DNA of 64,000 nucleotides from Prevotella sp. (GTDB lineage Bacteria > Bacteroidota > Bacteroidia > Bacteroidales > Bacteroidaceae), in assembly GCA_016291495.1 (NCBI GenBank), contig JAEEXI010000003.1, positions 124,001 to 188,000 on the forward strand, written 5' to 3'. The notes under the pieces are model-generated. The model did no database searches. It worked only from the letters and a program-made list of their open reading frames with translations, and was not told the DNA's origin. A program made the translations under genes and the position numbers. This document shows, piece by piece, positions 44,123 through 53,076 of the stretch. Position 1 is the stretch's first letter. Each line of letters begins with the position of its first letter.

Positions 44123-45280
44123 TTATTGAATACTTTTCTTATAACAACGGCGGCGCTTATGCTGCACATGCTCCAGGTACTGCCACTGCGACTGCACCTT
44201 CTCGTTGGTCTCCATCTCGACGTTCGTCTCGCCCCATTTGAAACCGTATTTCTGGTAGCGTGGGATGAGGTCGTAGAACAGCAGGGCATTGGCACCCTTC
44301 TGTTGGTATTCGGGCAAGAAACCCACCAGCATCAGGTCGAGACACTCTGCCTTGTGGAACTTCAAAGCCTTCAGGCAATGCCACCAGCCGAAGGGGAACA
44401 GGCGTCCGTTCTTACACTTCTGCAAGGCTCGCGTCATATTCGTAATGCTGATGCCTACTCCAACGACATCATGATTGGGCGTGTTCCAGTCTTCTATCAG
44501 GCAAAGCATATCCATATCCAACATGGGGAAGTACATCTTCAGATATTCGTCAATCTGACGCTCCGTCATTTGAGAGTAGCCATAGAGGTTGCCGAACGAC
44601 TTGTTGACGACATCGAGCACCTTACGACCATACTGTTCCTTGCCAAACACCTGACTGCGCTTGGGGTGCATCGGATGCAGGTTGTAGCGCTTCATCACCA
44701 TTTCGGCTACCTTCTTGTATTTCTCCGGCATATCACCTTTCGGAACGATGAGCTTGAACTCCACATAGTCGTTGTCCTTCTCCCAACCGCCAATCTGTTC
44801 CATGTGACGAGGGTAATAGTCGTAGTTGTAGATCGTGGCCATCGTACCCAGTTGGTCGAAGCCCTCGATAAGCATTCCCTCCGGGTCCATATCCGTGAAG
44901 CCTAGCGGCCCCACCATCTCCGTCATCCCTTTCTCCCTGCCCCATTGTTCTACGGCATTGAGCAAGGCACGCGACACCTCCACGTCGTCGATGAAGTCAA
45001 TCCATCCGAAACGTACTGTCTGACGCTCCCAGCGGTCATTGGCACGATGGTTGATGATGCCCGCTATACGTCCCACCACCTTTCCGTCACAGTACGCCAG
45101 AAAATACTCTGCCTCACAGAATTCGAAGGCAGCGTTCTTGTCCTTACTTAGCGTGTGCACCTCGTCAGTATGGAGATTCGGGGCATCATAAGGGTTGTTC
45201 CTATATAAGTCGTAGTGAAACTGGATGAAGGCTTCCAGGCTTTTCTTGTCGGTCACTTTCCTTATTTCTACTGATGGCAT
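44123..45280 (-). CDS. GNAT-fold N-acetyltransferase-like protein
   Basis: A 385-residue cytoplasmic protein. Residues ~1-130 resemble a GNAT domain (VEIRKVTDKKSLEAFIQFHY, EYFLAYCDGKVVGRIAGIIN); a second GNAT-like half follows with GFLPEYQQKGANALLFYDLI (~315), an acetyl-CoA loop-like segment. Large homologues with MVGPLGFTDMDPEGMLIEGF are common in Bacteroidota without known substrate. It leads the minus-strand transcript parE-S41-GH95/GH43 and has a well-formed promoter (45307-45339). Confidence 0.75.
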   Translation of the reverse strand: MPSVEIRKVTDKKSLEAFIQFHYDLYRNNPYDAPNLHTDEVHTLSKDKNAAFEFCEAEYFLAYCDGKVVGRIAGIINHRANDRWERQTVRFGWIDFIDDVEVSRALLNAVEQWGREKGMTEMVGPLGFTDMDPEGMLIEGFDQLGTMATIYNYDYYPRHMEQIGGWEKDNDYVEFKLIVPKGDMPEKYKKVAEMVMKRYNLHPMHPKRSQVFGKEQYGRKVLDVVNKSFGNLYGYSQMTERQIDEYLKMYFPMLDMDMLCLIEDWNTPNHDVVGVGISITNMTRALQKCKNGRLFPFGWWHCLKALKFHKAECLDLMLVGFLPEYQQKGANALLFYDLIPRYQKYGFKWGETNVEMETNEKVQSQWQYLEHVQHKRRRCYKKSIQ

Positions 45281-45306
45281 GTCGGTCCTTTACAATAATT
45301 ATTTGG

Positions 45307-45339
45307 GCAAAGATATAAAAAATCGGGCAAATACCCAAA
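45307..45339 (-). promoter_or_regulatory. Promoter of the GNAT-parE operon
   Basis: Minus strand TATCTTTGC (45315-45307) and TTTG (45339-45336) with 20 bp between. The ATG is at 45280. Confidence 0.65.
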
Positions 45340-45342
45340 TAT

Positions 45343-46581
45343 TTAACCTATTTTACGGCAAATGAACAACTTATGGGAAGAGTCAGACAGAGTGGTGCCG
45401 AAAATAAACACCGCGCCTCCGTCCTTGACTTTCAGTCGCTTACGCAGAATCTCCACAGATAATGGAAAATTACGAACGCTAATATTCGCCCTGTCGATTC
45501 CCTTCATGGCATTGCGCAACTCCTGCTTGTTCAACGAAGTAATGGTCTCAATACGGAACTGTCTGCCAGGAAAATCCCGAACCTCTTCTTCAGAGACGAA
45601 TAGATGAGAATTGGATGATAACTGACTGACACCATAGGTTTCCTCGATTTCCCTGAAGCACCCAGCTTTCATGATACTGGCATTCGGTTCGTAAAGGTAC
45701 TTGCCCTGATCAGTACGATTACTGCAAACGCCAAGTCCGTAGGGAGCGGACTCGGAGTCCGTAGGGAGCGAACTCGGAGTCCGTAGGGAACGAACAATAC
45801 GGAACTCACTATCATTATTGACACAAACAAGGGTAATACTCTTCGAAGGCTGCTTTCTCACTACCAGCAACAACTCCTTGCATTCGTTGTCAACGCTGAC
45901 GACGTGGACTTCCTGGACATGCCCTAAGTCATTCACCGCCTTCTGCCAATCGAGCATGGGCGACAGCTTGAGAATGATGGTATCTGACTTTTCTAACAAC
46001 AGAGGAAGGAGGGTTCTCACGTTGGGGGTACAGTCTTCGATGCCATATGTACGACCGCCATGCTCATCCCTCCGTGCAGGGTCGAGATAAACGACGTCAG
46101 CATGACTCATCTCCTTGAGATATTCCTCTGCATCAACATTTACAACTTCTGCCTCCAAACCCAATTTAAGGAAATTGTGTCGTGCCGTCTCACACAATTC
46201 AGAATTGCGCTCTACGTAGATATTCTGGCTGTTAGCCTTTAGCTTTTGGCTTTTGGCAATAAAGTAAAAATCAATGCCGAAGCCACCAGTCAAATCGACG
46301 AAAGTAGGGCCCACAGATAATGGCCAATAGCCAATAGCCAGCTTCGCCTTGTAACGGGCTGTCTGTTCGGAAGAACATTGTTCCATATTCAAATGAGGCG
46401 GATAGACGATATCATCAACAGCCGCCCATGACGGCAGTTTCTTACGTGCCGTCTGCCATCCTGCTATCTGTTGGAGAGCCATCGGCAGGTCTACTTCGAC
46501 ATCCCTGCTGCCAAAGGCAAGTCGACGTACATCCTCTTCCCGATGTTGCAGAATAAACCGTTGTGTCGCCTCGTTTATCAT
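45343..46581 (-). CDS. THUMP-like-domain class I SAM methyltransferase
   Basis: About 412 residues from the ATG at 46581 (MINEATQRFILQHREED); the frame is open upstream but passes through the promoter. The SAM motif I is FVDLTGGFGIDFYF (~94), followed by YVERNSELCETARHNFLKL and VYLDPARRDEHGGRTYGIED (~160, a catalytic DPAR/NPP-type motif). A C-terminal THUMP-like part follows. It probably methylates RNA; the target is unknown. Three separate micro-repeat arrays interrupt it (residues ~80-89, 109-120 and 262-283), one directly between SAM motif I and the acidic strand. Confidence 0.8.
   Translation of the reverse strand: MINEATQRFILQHREEDVRRLAFGSRDVEVDLPMALQQIAGWQTARKKLPSWAAVDDIVYPPHLNMEQCSSEQTARYKAKLAIGYWPLSVGPTFVDLTGGFGIDFYFIAKSQKLKANSQNIYVERNSELCETARHNFLKLGLEAEVVNVDAEEYLKEMSHADVVYLDPARRDEHGGRTYGIEDCTPNVRTLLPLLLEKSDTIILKLSPMLDWQKAVNDLGHVQEVHVVSVDNECKELLLVVRKQPSKSITLVCVNNDSEFRIVRSLRTPSSLPTDSESAPYGLGVCSNRTDQGKYLYEPNASIMKAGCFREIEETYGVSQLSSNSHLFVSEEEVRDFPGRQFRIETITSLNKQELRNAMKGIDRANISVRNFPLSVEILRKRLKVKDGGAVFIFGTTLSDSSHKLFICRKIG
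45734..45795 (-). repeat. 22-bp (2 x 11) repeat array inside the methyltransferase gene
   Basis: Three copies of a 22-bp unit starting AGTCCGTAGGGAGCG at 45734, 45756 and 45778 (the third partial, 18 bp). Each unit splits into two 11-mers that start AG and end GG. Confidence 0.88.
46223..46257 (-). repeat. Heptamer array inside the methyltransferase gene (first)
   Basis: Plus strand TTCTGGC TGTTAGC, CTTTAGC TTTTGGC and TTTTGGC, 5 units. It encodes AKSQKLKANSQ. Confidence 0.85.
46316..46343 (-). repeat. Heptamer array inside the methyltransferase gene (second)
   Basis: Plus strand GATAATG GCCAATA, GCCAATA GCCAGCT, 4 units. It encodes KLAIGYWPLSV ahead of SAM motif I. Confidence 0.75.
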
Positions 46582-46587
46582 CTGTTT

Positions 46588-46605
46588 GCAAAAATACAAA
46601 GATAC
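46588..46605 (-). promoter_or_regulatory. Promoter elements of the methyltransferase gene
   Basis: Two candidate -7 boxes in tandem on the minus strand: TATCTTTGT (46605-46597) and TATTTTTGC (46596-46588), the second only 6 bp from the ATG at 46581. The CCAAA/TTTGG dyad at 46616-46629 is shared with the divergent promoter. Confidence 0.55.
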
Positions 46606-46615
46606 AAACGAAAAA

Positions 46616-46655
46616 CCAAATTTTTTTGGCTTTTTACTCACTTATTCGTACCTTT
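46616..46655 (+). promoter_or_regulatory. Copy A of the repeated promoter element
   Basis: A CCAAA...TTTGG dyad is followed by the 24-bp element at 46632-46655 (begins TTTTACTCACTTATTCGTA). Here the -7 box is TACCTTTA, lacking the final G. Confidence 0.65.
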
Positions 46656-46685
46656 AACTTCGTTGAAAGTACTCTCGTTCAAAAA

Positions 46686-46729
46686 TGCCTAAATAAATTT
46701 GGCATTTTACTCACTTATTCGTACCTTTG
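46686..46729 (+). promoter_or_regulatory. Copy B of the repeated promoter element, before the ABC exporter
   Basis: A TGCC...GGCA dyad (46686-46704) is followed by 24 bp (46705-46728) identical to copy A, ending in the -7 box TACCTTTG. The ATG at 46738 lies 9 bp downstream, predicting a very short leader. Confidence 0.75.
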
Positions 46730-46737
46730 TAGGCAGC

Positions 46738-48498
46738 ATGCTAAAGACGCTTTACCAACAAATTCGGCAGTATCGTACGGCATCACTACTCACTCCTACC
46801 TTCACAGCATTGGAAGTAGTGATGGACGTTTTGATACCCTATGTCACAGCCTCGCTCATCGACAAGGGCATTAATGCTGGTGATATGGAGAAAGTCTATT
46901 TCTATGGAACCGTGATGTTGGCTATGGCGTTGCTAAGCCTGATCTTCGGCATTCTCTCTGGTCGTTTCGGAGCCTATGCCTCCACAGGCTTTGCCGCCAA
47001 TCTGCGTAGTGCGATGTATCAGAATATCCAGCGCTTTGCATTCTCAGATATCGACAAGTATTCCACCAGTGGACTCATCACCCGAATGACGACAGATGTC
47101 AATAGCCTGCAGAATGCCTTCCTGCAAATCTTGCGCATCACAGTGAGAGCCCCCTTCAAACTAGTTCTCTCCATCGGTATGTGTCTGCTCATCGATTTCC
47201 GCTTGTCGCTGATTTTCGTCGTGGCACTCGTCATACTGGGATTTTCCCTCTATCATATCATTTCTCGGGTGACCAAGCTTTTCCAACAGGTATATGTGAA
47301 ATACGACGCCCTGAACCTCAGCGTACAGGAGAATATTACAGGTATCCGGCTGGTGAAGGCTTTTGTGCGCGAAGACTATGAGAATGAGAAGTTTTCCCGT
47401 TCCGCAGAGAATCTCTATAAGCTGTATGTGAAGGCAGAGGGATTGATGGCATGGAACCATCCTGTGATGAACATGGTGATGTACGGTTGTATCATCGCTC
47501 TTTCATGGATGGGAGCCCATTACATTGTAGAAGGAACCTTGACCACGGGAGAACTAACCTCCCTGTTTACCTATATTATGTCCATCCTGATGTCACTGAT
47601 GATGCTCTCGATGGTCTTCGTAATGCTGACACAGAGTGCAGCCTCAGCCAAACGAGTAGCAGAGGTGATAGAGGAACAACCAGACATCGTGAATCCTGCC
47701 AATGGTATCATAGAAGTGCAAGACGGAAGTATCTGTTTCCGACAGGTGCGTTTCGACTATTCGAAAGAACAGAAGCACCGTCGTTCCGCGCTGTATAACA
47801 TCAATCTTGACATCAAGAGTGGTGAGACTATCGGAGTGATTGGCGGCACAGGTTCTGGTAAGTCGTCGTTGGTCAATCTTGCCTGTCGCCTCTATGACCC
47901 CACCCAAGGTGCTGTATGGGTAGGAGGACGTGATGTGAAAGACTACGACCTGACAGCCTTGCGACGTGCAGTATCTGTTGTTCCCCAGCAGAATATCCTG
48001 TTTAGCGGCAGTGTTATTGACAACCTCCGCTGGGGAAATTCTGAGGCAACTCTGGAAGAATGTCAGGAAGCTTGTCGCCTCGCCCAAGCCGATGAGTTTG
48101 TGAGTGCGATGCCTGAGGGGTATGATACCCATATTGAACAAGGCGGTACGAATGTCAGTGGTGGACAAAAGCAGCGACTCTGTATTGCCCGCGCGCTGTT
48201 GAAACATCCAAAGGTCTTGGTGTTTGACGATTCCACTTCAGCCTGTGATACCGCTACGGATGCGAAAATTCGAGAGGCGATACATAACCAGTTGCCAGAG
48301 ATGACCAAGATCATCATCGCCCAGCGCATTCTCAGTGTCAAGGACTGTGACCGCATCCTTGTGATGGATAAAGGAATTATCGTCGGCTTCGACACGCACG
48401 AGAACTTGTTGAAGACGAACACACTCTATCAAGAAATCAATGCCATTCAGCATGAAGACGGTGGTGACTTCGACGAAGTGAAAGGAGGTGAAGCATGA
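46738..48498 (+). CDS. Heterodimeric ABC exporter subunit with degenerate ATPase site
   Basis: 586 residues from ATG 46738; the frame is open through the promoter upstream, but that stretch is not part of the protein. Six membrane helices (~1-315) and a nucleotide-binding domain (~335-575) with Walker A GGTGSGKSS and a canonical signature VSGGQKQRL. Walker B is VLVFDDSTSA, where Asp replaces the catalytic Glu, so this half forms the degenerate site. Its partner (48495) has the Glu but a diverged signature. The pair resembles multidrug/lipid exporters of the BmrCD or TM287/288 type. Its stop overlaps the partner start by 4 bp. Confidence 0.88.
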   Translation: MLKTLYQQIRQYRTASLLTPTFTALEVVMDVLIPYVTASLIDKGINAGDMEKVYFYGTVMLAMALLSLIFGILSGRFGAYASTGFAANLRSAMYQNIQRFAFSDIDKYSTSGLITRMTTDVNSLQNAFLQILRITVRAPFKLVLSIGMCLLIDFRLSLIFVVALVILGFSLYHIISRVTKLFQQVYVKYDALNLSVQENITGIRLVKAFVREDYENEKFSRSAENLYKLYVKAEGLMAWNHPVMNMVMYGCIIALSWMGAHYIVEGTLTTGELTSLFTYIMSILMSLMMLSMVFVMLTQSAASAKRVAEVIEEQPDIVNPANGIIEVQDGSICFRQVRFDYSKEQKHRRSALYNINLDIKSGETIGVIGGTGSGKSSLVNLACRLYDPTQGAVWVGGRDVKDYDLTALRRAVSVVPQQNILFSGSVIDNLRWGNSEATLEECQEACRLAQADEFVSAMPEGYDTHIEQGGTNVSGGQKQRLCIARALLKHPKVLVFDDSTSACDTATDAKIREAIHNQLPEMTKIIIAQRILSVKDCDRILVMDKGIIVGFDTHENLLKTNTLYQEINAIQHEDGGDFDEVKGGEA

Positions 48499-50252
48499 GA
48501 AAACATGTACTGACACGGATGTTCGGCTTTGTCTTCCACCACTACAAATGGGCCATCGTAGTGGTGCTTGCCTGTGTACTTATCTCCTCATTAACCTCTC
48601 TCGTTTCCTCTCTCTTCATCAAGACACTCATAGACGACTACATCGTCCCCCTGACGAAGATGGACAATCCGGAATATGCCTCGTTAGCAAGAACATTGTT
48701 CATTCTGGCATTCATCCTCTTCTTTGGCACTATCTGTTCGTTTACCTATAACCGACTGATGATTCATATCAGTCAGGGAACGATGCTGCGGCTCCGCCAA
48801 CAGCTCTTCAAGAAGATGCAACGACTGCCTATCAGCTATTTCGACCAACACTCACATGGGGATATCATGTCCGTCTATACCAACGACATCGATTCCCTGC
48901 GACAGATGATATCTACGGCAATGGCACAGGTTTTCTCCTCTGTCATCACTATTGTTGCCACCTTCACCTCAATGATCGTCCTGAGTATTCCACTGACATT
49001 GGTAAGTATTGTAATGGCAATGGTGATGGTCATCACCACCACCAAACTGAGTAAACGCTCCCGTCGGTTCTTCCGCGTACAACAACAGAGTCTTGCACGT
49101 GTCAACGGCTATATCGAAGAAATGATGACAGGACAAAAAATCGTGAAGGTATTCTGTCATGAACAACAGGCCATTCAGGATTTTGAGACCATCAATGAGC
49201 AGTTGCGCTCCTCTGCCTACAATGCCAACCGCATCGCCAATATCGTCATGCCGGTCAATGGTGGACTCGGCAACTTCGGTTTTGTATTGATAGCCACCAT
49301 AGGAGCTGCCATTGCCCTCTCTGACTTTTCCCTTCTCACCTCTCACCTCACATTAGGTACGATTGTCGCCTTCCTGCAACTCAACAAGAGTTTCATACAA
49401 CCCATCTCACATATCAGTCAGCAGATCAATAGCGTCCTGAATGCCACTGTGGGAGCCGAACGTATCTTTGATTTACAGGATGCGGAAGCAGAAGTTGACG
49501 AGGGTACACACCTCCTCACCAACCCTCAAGGTGATGTGGACTTCAAGGAAGTGGATTTCTGTTATACGCCAGAGAAACAGGTTCTCTTCGACATTGACAT
49601 CAACACCAATCCTGGACAGAAGATTGCCTTTGTGGGAGGAACGGGGGCTGGTAAGACCACCATCATCAACCTTATCAACCGTTTCTACGAGATACAAGGT
49701 GGACACATTCTCTACGATGGTATCCCTATCACCGATATCCAAAAGGAGTCACTGCGTAAAGGAATGAGCATTGTACTGCAAGAGACCCATCTCTTCACAG
49801 GCACCGTCATCGATAATATCCGATATGGTAAACTCGATGCGACTGACGAGGAATGCGTCAAGGCTGCTCAAATGGTAGGCGCTGACGACTTCATCCGCCG
49901 TTTGTCCGATGGCTATTTGACAATGCTGAAAGGCGACGGAGGCAATTTGAGCCAAGGAGAACGCCAGTTGCTCGCCATTGCCCGTGCTGCCGTTGCCAAT
50001 CCGCCTGTACTGATTCTTGACGAGGCAACATCCTCCATAGACACCCATACAGAGCAATTGGTACAACGTGGTATGGATAAAATCATGCAGGGGCGCACAA
50101 CCTTTGTCATTGCCCACCGCCTCTCTACTGTGCGTCATGCCGACCAGATTATCGTCCTCGACCAAGGACACATTATTGAAAAAGGCACGCACGAAGAACT
50201 GCTCGCCCTCAAAGGAAAATACTATCAATTATATACTGGCAATCAAATATAA
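48495..50252 (+). CDS. Heterodimeric ABC exporter subunit, partner
   Basis: A 585-residue half-transporter. Six membrane helices (~18-325), Walker A GGTGAGKTT (~377), signature NLSQGERQLLAIARA (S-Q-G in place of S-G-G), Walker B VLILDEATSSID with catalytic Glu, and H-loop IAHRLST. An SD-like AAAGGAGG lies before the start. A heptamer array encodes SDFSLLTSHL (~277-286) in the external loop between helices 5 and 6. It acts with the preceding gene product. Confidence 0.88.
   Translation: MRKHVLTRMFGFVFHHYKWAIVVVLACVLISSLTSLVSSLFIKTLIDDYIVPLTKMDNPEYASLARTLFILAFILFFGTICSFTYNRLMIHISQGTMLRLRQQLFKKMQRLPISYFDQHSHGDIMSVYTNDIDSLRQMISTAMAQVFSSVITIVATFTSMIVLSIPLTLVSIVMAMVMVITTTKLSKRSRRFFRVQQQSLARVNGYIEEMMTGQKIVKVFCHEQQAIQDFETINEQLRSSAYNANRIANIVMPVNGGLGNFGFVLIATIGAAIALSDFSLLTSHLTLGTIVAFLQLNKSFIQPISHISQQINSVLNATVGAERIFDLQDAEAEVDEGTHLLTNPQGDVDFKEVDFCYTPEKQVLFDIDINTNPGQKIAFVGGTGAGKTTIINLINRFYEIQGGHILYDGIPITDIQKESLRKGMSIVLQETHLFTGTVIDNIRYGKLDATDEECVKAAQMVGADDFIRRLSDGYLTMLKGDGGNLSQGERQLLAIARAAVANPPVLILDEATSSIDTHTEQLVQRGMDKIMQGRTTFVIAHRLSTVRHADQIIVLDQGHIIEKGTHEELLALKGKYYQLYTGNQI
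49325..49352 (+). repeat. Heptamer array inside the ABC exporter gene
   Basis: CTTTTCC CTTCTCA, CCTCTCA CCTCACA, 4 units of 7 bp, the reverse-strand counterpart of the GTGAGAG-type junction arrays. It falls in a loop that tolerates length change. Confidence 0.75.
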
Positions 50253-50255
50253 AGT

Positions 50256-51548
50256 ATGGAACAACTATTGCATTATTGCTGGAAGCACAGATTGTTTCCA
50301 TTACATGAACTAAAGACAACGGATGGAAAGCTCGTTGAAGTGATTGATTGCGGACTGCACAACCATAACAGCGGACCCGATTTCTTCAATGCCAAGGTCA
50401 AGATCAATCAGACACTCTGGGTGGGTAATGTAGAAATCCACGACAAGTCAAGCGATTGGTATCTGCATGGTCATGACAAAGACAAGGCATACGATAATGT
50501 CATCCTACATGTCACAGGAAATGCTGATGCAGAGGTAATGAACACCAATGGACAGTTTATCCCACAGATGACACTCGTCGTACCCCCTTCAGTAGAGGAG
50601 AACTATAATGAATTGCTCAAGACAGATCAGTATCCGCCCTGCTACCATATCATTCCCCAATTGACACCACTAACCATCCACTCATGGATGGCTGCCTTGC
50701 AGACAGAACGGTTGGAACAGAAGACAGAGGCGATACGCCATCGTGCCGAACGGATGAACGGCTCATGGGAGGATGCTTACTTTATGACCCTTGCCCGTAA
50801 CTACGGCTTCGGTATCAATGGAGACACTTTTGAGGAGTGGGCAACACATATTCCCTCTTCTGCCATTGCCCATCATCGGGATGACCTGTTTCAGATAGAG
50901 GCTATTTTCATGGGACAGGCAGGATTACTGGATATTGAGGCGATTCCTGAACGCTATCAACAGGATGCGCTAAACGAGGGCTATTTCGCTAAATTACGCA
51001 ACGAATACCAGTATCTTGCACATAAGTTCTCGCTGCAGCCCATGAACTATAAGTTATGGAAATTCCTACGACTACGTCCCCAGAACTTTCCACACATCCG
51101 CTTGTCACAACTGAGTAACCTATATTATGAGCGTAAGACGGGATTGTCGCAACTGATTGAATGCAAGAATGTCTTTGAACTGCAAAACTTGTTGACTACC
51201 AAGGTGACACCCTATTGGGAGACTCACTATACTTTCGGTTCTGCCAGCGACCCCAACGAGAAGCATCTCTCGCCCTTCTCCATCAACTTGTTGATGATTA
51301 ACACCTGCATCCCCATGCTCTTTGCCTATGGACGGCATACTGCCAAGGAGGAGCTCTGTGATCGTGCCTTCGATTTATTAGAACAGCTCAGAGCTGAGAA
51401 CAACTACATCATCCGCCTCTGGAAAGAGTGCGGACTTGAGGTAAAGACTGCCGGAGACTCTCAGGCACTTATTCAACTCAAAAAGGAATACTGCGACAAG
51501 AAGGACTGCCTTCGTTGTCGCATCGGATATGAATATTTGAAAAGGTAA
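50256..51548 (+). CDS. DUF2851 family protein
   Basis: A 430-residue cytoplasmic protein beginning MEQLLHYCWKHRLFPLHELK, with the conserved segments GLHNHNSGPDFFNAKVKI and WVGNVEIHDKSSDWYLHGHD (residues ~33-75). A central helical region contains LARNYGFGINGDTFEEWA, and the C terminus has four cysteines (ECGLEV...CDKKDCLRCRIGYE) that might bind a metal. DUF2851 is nearly universal in Bacteroidota; its function is not established. It starts 3 bp after the ABC subunit gene. Confidence 0.88.
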   Translation: MEQLLHYCWKHRLFPLHELKTTDGKLVEVIDCGLHNHNSGPDFFNAKVKINQTLWVGNVEIHDKSSDWYLHGHDKDKAYDNVILHVTGNADAEVMNTNGQFIPQMTLVVPPSVEENYNELLKTDQYPPCYHIIPQLTPLTIHSWMAALQTERLEQKTEAIRHRAERMNGSWEDAYFMTLARNYGFGINGDTFEEWATHIPSSAIAHHRDDLFQIEAIFMGQAGLLDIEAIPERYQQDALNEGYFAKLRNEYQYLAHKFSLQPMNYKLWKFLRLRPQNFPHIRLSQLSNLYYERKTGLSQLIECKNVFELQNLLTTKVTPYWETHYTFGSASDPNEKHLSPFSINLLMINTCIPMLFAYGRHTAKEELCDRAFDLLEQLRAENNYIIRLWKECGLEVKTAGDSQALIQLKKEYCDKKDCLRCRIGYEYLKR

Positions 51549-51559
51549 AATAGTCAGAT

Positions 51560-51967
51560 ATGAAAAAGTATATTTTCGAAACAAAGATGGAAGTGCGCGA
51601 CTATGAGTGCGACATCGAAGGAATAGTGAATAATGCGAACTATGTGCATTACTGTGAACATACGCGTCACTTGTTTCTGCAACAATGTGGACTGAGTTTC
51701 GCAGAAATGCATGAAAGGGGAGTGGATGCCGTAGTGGCACGGATGAACCTGCAATACAAAGTACCCTTACGTCCTGACGACGAATTCTATTCCCGCCTGT
51801 GGCTGGAGAAACAGGGACTCAAATACATCTTCCATCAAGACTTGTTCCGCGCCTCGGATGAGTCACTGTGTTTTCGAGGGGAAATCACACTAGTGTGCTT
51901 AGTGAATGGACAACTTTCAGACAGTGAAGACTATGATAAAGCATTTGCCAAATATATTGAAAGATGA
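51560..51967 (+). CDS. Acyl-CoA thioesterase, YbgC/4HBT family
   Basis: A 135-residue hotdog-fold protein. The catalytic signature is seen as DYECDIEGIVNNANYVHYCE (~14-33), matching D-x-x-G-x-V-N-N-x-x-Y. The family hydrolyses acyl-CoA or acyl-ACP thioesters. It is located 11 bp after DUF2851 and its stop overlaps the dprA start (ATGA). Confidence 0.85.
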   Translation: MKKYIFETKMEVRDYECDIEGIVNNANYVHYCEHTRHLFLQQCGLSFAEMHERGVDAVVARMNLQYKVPLRPDDEFYSRLWLEKQGLKYIFHQDLFRASDESLCFRGEITLVCLVNGQLSDSEDYDKAFAKYIER

Positions 51968-53076
51968 CAAGTGAAGAAATCTACTATACCATCGCGCTAA
52001 CGCGTATGACGGGGTTCAACCAAGCGATGGCACTGCAACTGTATCAGACACTGGGCAGTGGGATGGCGGTGTATGAGAACCGGCAGAACATAGGTGATGT
52101 CATACCAGATGCAACCCCACGGATGCGCGAAACGATGAAGGACTGGGACGATGCCCTGCGTCGTTCTGCTGCCGAGATGGAGTTTATAGAGAAAAACGGA
52201 ATCCGGGCACTGACCTTGCATGATGCCGACTATCCTCAACGACTCACGGAATGTGCTGATGCGCCTATCCTGCTTTTTTATAAGGGTTCGGCAGACTTGA
52301 ACAAACAGTATGTGATTAATATCGTAGGAACACGACACTGCACCACTTACGGAAAAGATCTCGTTAATCACTTTGTCAGCGACTTGCACCGTTTATGTCC
52401 TGACGTACTTGTTGTCAGTGGACTTGCCTATGGCATCGACATCTGTGCTCATCGGCAGGCTTTGGCTAAAGGTTATGAAACTGTGGGTATACTTGCCCAC
52501 GGACTCGACCAGATATATCCGTATCACCATCGTGATACAGCTGCAGAGATGGTGCAAAAAGGTGGACTGCTGACAGAATATATGAGCCAGACACAGGCAC
52601 TACCAAATAACTTTCGTCAGCGCAACCGCATCGTTGCAGGGATATCAGATGCCACTATCCTCATAGAGAGTGCCTATAAAGGCGGTGGGCTTATTACTTG
52701 CCGTATTGCCCAAGAATATGGTCGCGACGTTTTCGCCTTCCCTGGTGCGGTAGGAGCACCCTATAGTGAGGGATGTAACCGTATGATTCGCAATAACACG
52801 GCAGCTCTTATCACGTCTGCTCAAGACTTTGTGGAATCCATGGGATGGCAGACCATAGAACATAAGACAGAGGCTGTAGAGCGACAACTCTTTCCAGACC
52901 TCACGCCAGAGGAACAAAGTATCGTTTCCGTCTTGCAGAAGACTAATGACCTGCAGCTGAATATCATTTCCGTACAAACGAACATCCCTATCGGGCAAGT
53001 CACAGCATTATTGTTCCAATTGGAAATGAAGGGAGTCATCAAGGCAATGGCTGGAGGAACATATCATTTGATGTAA
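51964..53076 (+). CDS. dprA: DNA-processing protein DprA
   Basis: A 370-residue protein. An N-terminal HhH/SAM-like region (1-75) is followed by the Rossmann-like DprA domain (~80-285) with NIVGTRHCTTYGKDLVNH, VVSGLAYGIDICAHRQAL, GGLLTEYMSQTQALPNNFRQ and RNRIVAGISDATILIES. A winged-helix C-terminal domain (~310-370) is present. DprA loads RecA on incoming single-stranded DNA in transformation. Its presence suggests potential natural competence. Confidence 0.93.
   Translation: MTSEEIYYTIALTRMTGFNQAMALQLYQTLGSGMAVYENRQNIGDVIPDATPRMRETMKDWDDALRRSAAEMEFIEKNGIRALTLHDADYPQRLTECADAPILLFYKGSADLNKQYVINIVGTRHCTTYGKDLVNHFVSDLHRLCPDVLVVSGLAYGIDICAHRQALAKGYETVGILAHGLDQIYPYHHRDTAAEMVQKGGLLTEYMSQTQALPNNFRQRNRIVAGISDATILIESAYKGGGLITCRIAQEYGRDVFAFPGAVGAPYSEGCNRMIRNNTAALITSAQDFVESMGWQTIEHKTEAVERQLFPDLTPEEQSIVSVLQKTNDLQLNIISVQTNIPIGQVTALLFQLEMKGVIKAMAGGTYHLM

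Noticed and set aside
46699..46737. N-terminal extension of the first ABC exporter subunit
   Set aside because: The extra codons are encoded by the repeated promoter element and lie upstream of or at the expected transcription start.
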